NCBI RefSeq assembly: GCF_018294505.1
Contig: NC_057809.1
Location: forward strand, 138,048,979-138,112,978
Direction: 5' to 3'
Length of the DNA: 64,000 nt
Source: Triticum aestivum
Taxonomy: Eukaryota > Streptophyta > Magnoliopsida > Poales > Poaceae
The translations under genes were made by a program, and so were the position numbers. The notes under the pieces were generated by a model that was given only the letters and a program-made list of their open reading frames with translations, ran no database searches and had not been told where the DNA came from. Shown piece after piece: positions 34,123 to 42,774 of this stretch. Position 1 is the stretch's first letter, and the number at the start of each line of letters is the position of its first letter.

Positions 34123-34594
34123 TGTCGGTGTCAAAACCGACGGATCTCGGGTAGGGGGTCCTGAACTGTGCGTCTAAGGCGGATGGTAACAGGAGGCAGG
34201 GGACACGATGTTTACCCAGGTTCGGGCCCTCTTGAAGGAGGTAATACCCTACGTCTTGCTTGATTGTTCTTGATGATATGAGTAGTACAAGAGTTGATCT
34301 ACCACGAGATCAAAGAGGCTAAACTCTAGAAGCTAGCCTATGGTATGATTGTATGTTTTCCTACGAACTAAAACCCTCCGGTTTATATAGACACCGGAGG
34401 GGGCTAGGGTTACACAAGGTCGGTTACAAAGGAGGAGATATACATATCCGTATTGCCTAGCTTGCCTTCCACGCCAATTAGAGTCTCATCCGGACACGAG
34501 ACGAAGTCTTCAATCTTGTATCTTCATAGTCCAACAGTCCGGCCAAAGGATATAGTCTGGCTGTCCGGAGACCCCCTAATCCAGTACTCCCTCA
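34123..34594 (-). repeat. 5' LTR of the Tat-lineage element
   Basis: TGTCGGTGTC ... CTCCCTCA as written on +. The TATA box (minus strand CTATATAA, 34383-34390) sits in the 10-base loop (34383-34392) of a perfect 9-bp inverted repeat, CCCTCCGGT (34374-34382) and ACCGGAGGG (34393-34401). AGGGC follows at 34595-34599. Confidence 0.93.
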
Positions 34595-34599
34595 AGGGC

Positions 34600-34759
34600 T
34601 ATTACCGGATGATGTTTCCCGGGCCCCGAAGCTGTCTAAATCCTTGTCTTGTGTTGCGTTTCTTGATTCTGCTCAACCCCTCTCAAGCTACTACAAAGAT
34701 GCGTTGGCCTCACGACTAAGTCCTCACACTAGGACATCTGCCATGACAATTCCATGATA
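34600..34759 (+). repeat. 5' LTR of the non-coding element, right part
   Basis: Continues 24846 after the Tat insertion; matches 40311-40466. It ends CCATGATA where the 3' LTR has CCACGACA. Confidence 0.9.
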
Positions 34760-34761
34760 GT

Positions 34762-34779
34762 TGACGCCCACCGTGAGGC
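34762..34779 (+). promoter_or_regulatory. Primer binding site, tRNA-Lys(CTT) type
   Basis: TGACGCCCACCGTGAGGC matches the complement of the plant tRNA-Lys(CTT) 3' end, including CCA, at 16 of 18 positions. Both mismatches are G-to-A. It lies two bases after the LTR end. Confidence 0.8.
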
Positions 34780-37380
34780 CTGCGCACGGTGGTGTTGAGT
34801 TCTTAAAGGGATCTTTTCTAGGGTTCGAGTAGTTTGCAATTTTCCGGCTCAATGAAAGCTGGCGTGAAAAATTCACATCAACTATAAGATCATCAGTCAA
34901 GATTGATGAAGTATTTTTGGGACGGCGGATATGAGATTGAGACCGTTTTAGAGTTACGTGATGTACGACCGCCTCACGCGTCGTGGTAATCCGCCGAGTC
35001 GGGGATGAGGTCTTGTCCAGGAGGTGATTTGTCTGCCACGTTTCTCACTCCAAGGCCGACTGAAGTTCAGACGATCCGTCCGACCACAGGTTTCGCCGAA
35101 TAATCATAGCCAGAGCTCTTTATCCGTTTTATCCTGTGGAAATCCCAAAAGGCTGCAGCCGTCCTGGCTGTTCCGACGCGTTGCAACCGCCGCTCCGTAC
35201 GCAGCATCCATATTACCTACCGCTCACACGGGAATCAAGTCCCGAGGCAAACATTGATCTACCGCTGTTGCTTTGTGTGTGAAAACCAAAGTCAAGTCGT
35301 CAGTTACTACTCCATTATCCACTAGTACGTGTGAAGGCACTAGTACTTGCGCTGGTACAGAGTATTAGTCCAGCCTTTGCTTTTTACCATCCAATGCTAC
35401 GTCCAACAAGATCTATCATCGGTTGCAAAAAGTTGCTCAACCCGTTTAAAAGAAAAGGAGAGGGCCACGACCTAGAGGAGTCAAACCTGCCTGTTGTTCT
35501 GCTTTAGCTTCACCTATGAGCCGGACTGCGCTCCGAGTTCACTAGCCGTCGCCTCATTAAACCCGTTGCCCGCTGTCGGCGAGCCGCCACCACTGCCGAC
35601 CGTAACTCTGGCAAACCATCTGGATCCCTCTGCTGCGGATTTTTTTTTCTTTGCTGGGCCGTTCTGGCAAGCCGCCGCCATAACGGCCGGCACATCTTCT
35701 GCTACTACAAAATCGCCTGCTTTAAGCCGCCCTATGGTTAGCTGGCCTCGTCTCTGCTCCTGCATCCTCTCCTGTTGGTTAAGGGAAGGATAAGTGGGGA
35801 CTAGAAAGTCAAGACTTATAAAATCAGGTCATGGTACAATTAGTACTGACACGAGGAGTGAGGATTGATGGATATGCTATTCCACTGTCCACTCTTACTC
35901 CCTCCTTCCATCTATATAGGGCCTAATGCGTTTTTCAAGACGGTCTTTGACTATTGACAAGATTAATAGTACATGACATGCATAATGTGAAAATTATATC
36001 ATTGAAATCTTCTTTCACATACGAATTTGACGGTATGCTTTGTGTAAGTTGCATGTCATATATTGTTGCTCTAACATTTGGTCAAAGTTAGCCTCAAAAA
36101 ACGAATTAGGCCCTATATAGATGGAAGGAGGGAGTATCTGACAAATACCAGCGATGCATAGCATGTTTCCCCAGATAAAACAGAGGAAGACCCATGTGGG
36201 TGCTGGTGCCACATTAGACGTGCATCCATCCGATTATCTTTTTCATCTGAGAATATCGAACAAATTACCAGGTGCTATCTTTTCTATGTATTTTATGAGT
36301 ACACATTAAATTGTTTGAGAACAATTACTTGCTATTGTAATATTTTTACGCAGGATAATTATTGATGACAAAAAGGGTTGTTATATCGCGGATATGGAGC
36401 GCGAGCCAGCATCATCTCGCACTGATGTTCGCCCATGCCATGCTGCTTCGCGGGCGTGTGCAAAGACCGCTGCCCCCGCGGCCCGGGTTACATTGATTCA
36501 CCGGGATCGCGCCCGCTCGTACGAGCTGTTCAATGGAAGTGACAAGCCGCCACCCTTGCAATTTTGCTGAGACCGCGCCTGTGATTGACTCGCCGTCCGT
36601 GCGGTTTACCGCGCTTGTGATTGGCTTTCTCGTATGTGCATGCAATTGACTCCTCCGTTCGCACCGGCTTACAATACCATGGCCGACTCTCCCATCTGCA
36701 CCGGCTTACAACGCCGCGGCCGGCTCATCTATCTACTCCTGCGGCCGACTCGGTTGTGCTTGATTTCAGCTTCACCATGGTGATCATCAACTCCGCTGTG
36801 GATAATTTCTGATTTAACATATCAGGTGAAATCCATCCAGTATATTTTTATATTATATATTGCTTTTCTTTAAAAGAGCAATTACCCTGGTTTGTAAGTT
36901 CTCCAATGCAGGACAAGTTATATCACTGAGCTGTTGACTGACTCATACCGGTTTATATCACGGTCAAATATGGAGAATCTCAAGACAACTCCTCGAGTCG
37001 CCTTGAGACTCGGGGGCTACAATGACATGACTCAGTAAATGATTGCCAATTTAAAGCAGATTCAAGAACTCCGGATCATTGGAGGGAAAAATAACCCAGC
37101 CCCGGAGGCTACTTCCTTATTGGCGAATATATAAAGGCCGTCAGAAAATTTCCGGCTTAAAAAGAAGGATATTTGGTTTAAAATCCGGCTCAAGGTAAAC
37201 CTATCCCCCACAAAGCTTTGAAGCTCTCAATATCCGGTTCAAAATCCTGGTTCAAGAAGAATTTATCTCTTGCAAAGCTCGAGTTCTCAGGAAAAATTAA
37301 AGAGACCAAAGAGAGGGTCTGTTGCATGGCACAACTCAAACATAGGTACCCTGCTTCAAAACACCATTGGGGGCTGATTG
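34780..37380. other. Interior of the non-coding element, 5' half
   Basis: No gag or pol similarity. There are GC-rich stretches at 35500-35780 and 36390-36780, the latter with repeated CACCGGCTTACAA words at about 36663-36675 and 36698-36710, a poly-T run at 35640-35648 and the small inverted-repeat element at 35899-36134. Open frames such as 35494-35793 show no domain. These could be captured gene fragments, but I cannot identify any. Confidence 0.5.
35899..36134. mobile_element. Stowaway-type miniature inverted-repeat element (MITE), 236 bp
   Basis: Terminal inverted repeats of about 22 bp (CTCCCTCCTTCCATCTATAT and its complement) with TA duplications at 35897-35898 and 36135-36136. The CTCCCTCC end and TA target are typical of Stowaway (Tc1/mariner). 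No coding capacity. Confidence 0.88.
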
Positions 37381-37390
37381 TATTTGAATC

Positions 37391-37820
37391 TAGCTTAACC
37401 CCTTTTGGGTCTGACTTTGTTCGTATTCAAATCAGAGTCGTTAAAAAAACTCTCAAGGTCATTTGGGGGCTTCCTGTTCAAACATAGGTCGTATTTGAAT
37501 CAAAGAGAACATAGCTGTCGGTACCCTCTTGATTGGCGCAATGCCAAACCCACTAGGGGGCTTCTTGATCGTATTCGAATCATAGCTTAACCCCTTTTGG
37601 GTCCGACTTTGATCGTATTCGAATCAAAGTCATTAAAAACTCACAAGGTCATTTGGGGGCTTCTTGTTCAAACATAGGTCGTATTCGAACCAAAGAGAAC
37701 ATAGCTGTCGGTACCCTCTTGATCAGCGCAACGCCAAAGCCACTGGGGGCTACATGATCGTATTCGAATCCTAGCTTAACCCCTTTGGGCCGGTTTACTG
37801 ATCGTATTCGAATCAGAAGC
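37391..37820 (+). repeat. Tandem repeat, about 190-bp unit, 2.2 copies
   Basis: TAGCTTAACC recurs at 37391, 37583 and 37772. Each full unit contains GGTCATTTGGGGGCTTC, ACATAGCTGTCGGTACCC and GATCGTATTCGAATC. It lies within the non-coding element. Confidence 0.9.
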
Positions 37821-38765
37821 CTCAAAATTTTCTCTCTTTGTTTGATTTATGGTTTTGAAAACAGTCTTTTGGGTTTGTCTTGAGACTTTTTGCTCATATC
37901 GGAAGCATATATATGTGGTTTCTGTTAACCCGGCCTGGCTTTCAACGACAAGTCGCCAGCATATGACAATATTAAACATTTGGAAGTTTTGGCTTCTAAA
38001 GATTGGGTTATCACCCTTACTGGACGGGTCACATAAGCCGGCAATACGATTCAATATCACAGGTATGATATTGTTTATACATGATTATGTTTAAACTGGT
38101 CCTGGATATGGATTTTAAGTCGCCAGTATATTTTGGATTGCGCCATTGGAATCATGCGCTTATCAATCATTGGATTATTGCTTTTATTGGATGTGGTGAT
38201 GTAAGCAGGCAGTATGAGCTAATTCCACAGGATTTGCAGAACTATGACTTATATAAATGCTTAAGTCCAAGCTCATCATTAAAATTGATGCTTTAAAATG
38301 ATTATCTGTTCTGGATTTTCTCAAAGGCTATAAGTCGCCGGGTTATAAAAATTCTGGCTTACAATGGAGGCGTATTAAATCGCCATCGGCCAAGAGCCGC
38401 CGGGTATTTAAACTCCGGATTTACTTGTCAAGAGATAAGGTATTCAAAATCACTTTGGCGCAATGACTATTATTTTATCAATGGATATGATTTATTCTAC
38501 ATTGGAAGGAATAGTCCTGAGTCGCTGCAGGCTTATGACCCGACACTTGGGGGGCTACATTATTCAAGTTGAGATTACATCAAATATGCAAGTCCCATGT
38601 CACTGCTAGCATGCACCATGGCACTTGGGGGCTAATGCAAGGTCATTTCTTACTTGCTTAATTGAAAGACCCGACTCATCACATCGTAATGAGCCGGCCC
38701 TTAGGGGCTACCAATTGCTCCTGTCAACAATTCAAGGTACACAAGTCTTAATCCATTATATTAAA

Positions 38766-38838
38766 AGGTCCACTGCTTAGTTGGTAAAGCACAAAGCTCT
38801 TAACCTTGTGGACATGGGTTCACGCCCCATGATGGGAG
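38766..38838 (+). pseudogene. tRNA-Lys(CTT)-like sequence
   Basis: The cloverleaf arms are D stem GCTT/AAGC (38775-38778, 38787-38790), anticodon stem CAAAG/CCTTG with one mismatch, anticodon CTT at 38799-38801 in loop CTCTTAA, and T stem ATGGG/CCCAT (38814-38818, 38826-38830) with loop TTCACGC. The acceptor stem (38766-38772 against 38831-38837) does not pair, so it is not a working tRNA. No CCA follows. It lies inside the non-coding element whose primer site matches the same tRNA. Confidence 0.8.
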
Positions 38839-38909
38839 TTAAATCATATGATATTATTTTCAGTGAAGTATATATAAAGTCACAGCTCAGTATTATCTTA
38901 CTGAGCCGG

Positions 38910-39083
38910 CCCTTGGAGGCTACACGTTGTTGTTAAAGTTTACATGATCATATTTACAAAGTACCTGCTCATTATTGCATAATGACTCGGCCCTTGGAAG
39001 CTACACGTCGCTGTTAAAGTTTACATGATCATATTTACAAAGTCCCTGCTCATTATTGCATAATGACCCGACCCTTGGGGGCT
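38910..39083 (+). repeat. Tandem duplication, 81-bp unit, two copies
   Basis: CTACACG followed by TGTTAAAGTTTACATGATC starts at 38920 and again at 39001. Both copies run to ATTATTGCATAATGAC and a CCCTTGG..GCTACAC word. Confidence 0.92.
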
Positions 39084-39865
39084 ACACTGGTTGAAGCATT
39101 TATGGGTATCAGGCAATTACAAGTCCCAGGTTGCTGCAAGCATGACAACCCGGCACTTGGGGGCGACATATGAGGAATACTCAGTTCTGACTAGTGATTG
39201 AGATGAACAACATGGATTTCTTCAAAGTGGTAATATTTATATTGAAGCAAGTCTTAAGTCATCACTTTGCTCTACTCAAGACTTGGGGGCTACAGGTAAC
39301 ACAAATATAAGGAGAAATATTTTCAAAATCTCAGTTTTTGAGCAAACCAAATTGACCAGGCATCACTAATCATTATGACCTGGTGTCTACAACAATCATG
39401 ACCCGGTGTCGGCAACAATTATGACTCGGCATCATCTATTTATAAACCGGCAGTTTTGTTAATCATAAATTGGCAAGTTTCTACATCTTCAAGCCGGCTG
39501 AATATCAGATGAGTATTTCAAAGACCAAAATTTTCTAAGCCGGCGCTTTGGAAGCCGGTCAAGTGGATTATTTCTTACAATATTTTTCTACAAGAGACCA
39601 ATGCCAGCAAATTGACTCTAAAGCTGGCCTATTCACCCGGACTTTTCAAAAGAAGTATCTGGATTTTTTGCATTGACAAAAGTTGAAACATATCTGCCAA
39701 AGAAGATTTGTTACGAGATCATGGACATGTACATATCAACAAGGAAATGACAAGGACTTAACGATGATCAAGTGCCGACTCAGAAGAACCTTCGACCCGA
39801 CGTATAATCTATCAAAGTTGGTCTTAATTTGTAGGATCAGTTTAACATGGATAAATCCAAATTAA

Positions 39866-39877
39866 ACTGGGGGCTAA
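39866..39877 (+). promoter_or_regulatory. Polypurine tract of the non-coding element
   Basis: ACTGGGGGCTAA lies immediately before the 3' LTR start at 39878. Close variants of this word recur through the preceding 3 kb. Confidence 0.75.
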
Positions 39878-40466
39878 TGTCGGGGATATACCCCGCGGTA
39901 TGACCCGTCCGGAAGTATGACCCGACCGGACTTGGCGGCTCACAGAGACCCGGCGAGTATTTGGTGACTTACTGATGACCCCAACGGCGGGTCAGATGGA
40001 TGACAAGGCCCAAGGCCTAGAAGGCTGGTTCATGTGATGGTGGGCCGGCTTAAGAGGAAGACATAAGGAATATTCTCCTGCAAAGGAAGCAAGACTAGGA
40101 CTCCACTTGTAATAGAGTAATCCTAATCCTACTAGGACTAGTCATGTAACCCGCCCCTTCAACTTATATAAGGAGGGGCAGGGCTCCCCAAAAGAGGGAC
40201 AAGCAACAAGCAATAATCTCGAGGGCTAGACACAAAGGGGGAGCCGGCTTATGAGGCGACTCTCTCATGAGCATAATAAGATCTAGCCACAAACAACATG
40301 TAGGGCTATTACCGGATGATGTTTCCCGGGGCCTGAAGCTGTCTAAATCATTGTCTAGTGTTGCGTCTCTCGATTCTGCTCAACCCCTCTCAAGCTACTA
40401 CAAAGATGCGTTGGCTTCACGACTAAGTGCTCACACTAGGACATCTTCCGTGACAATTCCACGACA
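39878..40466 (+). repeat. 3' LTR of the non-coding element, 589 bp
   Basis: TGTCGGGGAT ... CCACGACA; ACTTATATAAGG at about 40162-40173 is a TATA-like site. TTTGT at 40467-40471 is the target duplication. Confidence 0.93.
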
Positions 40467-40471
40467 TTTGT

Positions 40472-41196
40472 TCCTGAGGACATGGGAGAAGTCTTGCTAT
40501 AAGTAGTCATGTGAATTTGGTATTCGTTCGATATTTTGATGAGATGTATGTTGTCTTTCCTCTAGTGGTGTCATGTGAACGTCGACTACATGACACTTCA
40601 CCATTGTTTGGGCCTAGGGGAAGGCATTGGGAAGTAATAAGTAGATGATGGGTTGCTAGAGTGACAGAAGCTTAAACCCTAGTTTATGCGTTGCTTCGTA
40701 AGGGGCTGATTTGGATCCATATGTTTCACGCTATGGTTAGGTTTACCTTAATACTTCTTTTGTAGTTGTGGATGCTTGCAAGAGGGGTTAATCATAAGTG
40801 GGATGCTTGTCCAAGGAAGGGCAGTACCCAAGCACCGGTCCACCCACATATCAAATTATCAAAGTAACGAACGCGAATCATATGAGCATGATGAAAACTA
40901 GCTTGACGATAATTCCCATGTGTCCTTGGGAGCGTTTTCCTTTATATAAGAGTTCATCTAGGCTTGTCCTTTGCTACAAAAAGGATTGGGCCACCTTGCT
41001 GCACCTTGTTTACTTTTGTTACTTGTTACCTGTTACAAATTACCTTATTACAAAACTATTTGTTACCAATAATTTCAGTGTTTGTAGAGAATACCTTACC
41101 GAAACCCGCTTGTCATTTCCTTCTGCTCCTCGTTGGGTTCGACACTCTTACTTATCGAAAGGACTACGATAGATCCCCTATACTTGTGGGTCATCA
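40472..41196 (+). repeat. Athila LTR fragment, right part
   Basis: Continues the LTR from 24433. It ends with CTATACTTGTGGGTCATCA, a common end of Athila-type LTRs in Triticeae. Confidence 0.8.
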
Positions 41197-41636
41197 CCGC
41201 CCACCTACACCATCCTATAGTTTGGCAGTGGTATTCGGCCATCGCTAGGTCCTCGTACCCGCGCCAGGGCCAACACGCACGTGGACACCCGAGTCCGAGG
41301 CACGTGCAGCCCGGCGCGAGCGGCAGCGGGCGAGGGAGAGAGGGAGGCTATGTCGGCCCACCATTCGCCCTCGAGCGCGTCGGTGGATCCCGAGGCCGCG
41401 CTCCTTGCGTCAGTCCCTCAGCACTCTCTGGCTATGACGGAGACTGATGCGCAGCGCCTTCGCCGGAAGAATGCCACAATGCTCCGACTCGCCATCGAGA
41501 TGTCAGAGCGCGAGGCAAGCAAGGAGACTGCGTCAAAGGCAAAGGCGGCCCGCCAAGCGAAGGAGCAGGACCGCCCGCTTTGCAGGCTATCGGGCGTGAG
41601 TTGCAGCTCAGATTCGGACCTGACGAAGGACTCAAA
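41197..41636 (+). other. Unassigned segment with an open frame encoding a charged helix
   Basis: The frame from 41281 reads on past 41636 only because it runs into the Angela LTR. A second ATG at 41350 begins SAHHSPSSASVDPEAALLAS. The conserved-looking part is ERLRRKN-like: DAQRLRRKNATMLRLAIEMS, then an alanine/lysine-rich charged helix. I do not recognise the family. It may be an exon of a DNA transposon or a gene fragment, and it was cut by the Angela insertion. Confidence 0.4.
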
Positions 41637-42774
41637 TGTTGGGCAACGTAGCATGCAATTTCAAAAAATTCCTACGCTCATGCAAGATCTATCTAGGAGA
41701 TGCATAGCAACGAGAGGGGGAGACCATCTTCAAACCCTTGAAGATCGCAAAGCAGAAGCGTTTATCAACGCGGTTGATGAAGTCGTACACCTTCACGATC
41801 CGTCCCGATCAAGTACCGAAAGTATGGCACCTCAGCATTCAGCACATGTTCAGCTCGATGACGTCATCGCCTTCTTGATCCAGCAAGAGGGGCGAAGTAG
41901 TAGATGAGTTCCGGTAGCACGACGGCATGGTGACGGTGTTGGTGAAGAAATATCTCTGCAGGGCTTCGCCAAGCACAACAGAAACTATGACGGAGGATAA
42001 ACAAGAGAGATGGGTTGCCAGCACACGGCTTGGTGTTTCTTGATGTGTTCCAGGTGTAGCCCTGCCCCTCTATTTATATGTTGAGCCTTGGGGTCGAAAC
42101 TTGGAGTAAAAGCCTCCTCAAAGTCGGTTTTGCCCACAAGGGAGAGTCCTACTCGGACTTCCCGGACCAGACGCCATAGTCCTTGACGTCTGGCCCTGAC
42201 GCCATGGGCCTCGGCGTCTGGCCTAGGGCCAGACGCCAGGGTCTCCGGCGTTTGTCCCCCTGGGCTCCGCAAAACTCCTTTTGCACCGACCTAAAGCCTC
42301 GTGGGCTTCACCCCTTGGCCGAACCATATCATCCTATATATCAATCTTTACCTCCGGACCATTCCGAAGCTCCTCGTCATGTCCGTGATCTCATCTAGGA
42401 CTTCGAACAACATTCGGTCACCAACATACATAACTCATATAGTACTATATCATCAACGAACGTTAAGCGTGTGGACCCTACGGGTTCAAGAACTATGTAG
42501 ACATGACCGAGACACCTCTCTGGTCAATAACCAATAGCGGAACCTGGATGCCCATATTGGTTCCTACATATTCTACAAAGATCTTTATCGGTGAACCTTA
42601 TGACAACATATGTTATTCCCTTTGTCATCGGTATGTTACTTGCTTGAGATTGAATCGTCGGTATCCTCATACCTAGTTCAATCTCGTTACCGGAAAGTCT
42701 CTTTACTCGTTCCATAATACATCACCTTGTGACTAACTCCTTAGTTGTTTGCTTACAAGCTTATAATGTGTATT
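41637..42774 (-). repeat. 3' LTR of the Angela element, outer part
   Basis: On + it begins TGTTGGGCAACGTAGC, the complement of the Angela LTR end. It is interrupted by the solo LTR with GTATT duplicated at 42770-42774 and 44550-44554. Confidence 0.88.

Larger units (their letters stand above)
24847..34594 (-). mobile_element. Tat-lineage Gypsy LTR retrotransposon, 9.75 kb, both LTRs and target duplication present
   Basis: Minus-strand order: 5' LTR (34594-34123), gag, protease, reverse transcriptase with RNase H, a second RNase H, integrase, an intergenic gap, an oppositely oriented spliced gene, polypurine tract, and 3' LTR (25317-24847). AGGGC at 24842-24846 and 34595-34599 is the target duplication. 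The second RNase H before integrase is the known hallmark of the Tat lineage. The two LTRs differ at roughly twenty of about 471 positions by eye, consistent with an insertion of moderate age. All polyprotein parts carry frame breaks. Confidence 0.9.
24434..40466 (+). mobile_element. Non-coding, non-autonomous LTR retrotransposon with tRNA-Lys primer site
   Basis: The LTRs are 24434-24846 plus 34600-34759 (5', interrupted) and 39878-40466 (3'). Both start TGTCGGGGATATACCCCGCGG, and TTTGT duplications flank the element. The interior (34760-39877, 5.1 kb) has a primer site, a polypurine tract, a small inverted-repeat element, a tandem repeat and a tRNA-like sequence, but no gag or pol domain on either strand. 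It must rely on proteins of another element. The 3' LTR differs from the 5' LTR mainly by a 17-bp extra segment near 39905, a local duplication of a TATGACCCG word. I do not recognise the family. Confidence 0.85.
22528..41196 (+). mobile_element. Athila-lineage Gypsy remnant, split by nested insertions
   Basis: A pol fragment (22528-23712) is followed by an LTR fragment (23713-24433, resuming at 40472 and ending at 41196). The LTR ends GTGGGTCATCA. Everything between 24434 and 40466 is a later insertion with target duplication TTTGT (24429-24433 and 40467-40471). Gag, integrase and the 5' LTR are missing. Confidence 0.75.

Noticed and set aside
35494..35793. 99-codon frame in the non-coding element
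   Set aside because: No domain, overlapping frames on the other strand, contains a poly-T run.
38766..38838. Functional tRNA-Lys gene
   Set aside because: Acceptor stem does not pair and it sits in a retroelement; annotated as tRNA-like pseudogene.
41637..41907. Extension of the open frame from 41281 to 41907
   Set aside because: After 41636 the sequence is the Angela LTR in reverse; the continued reading is accidental.
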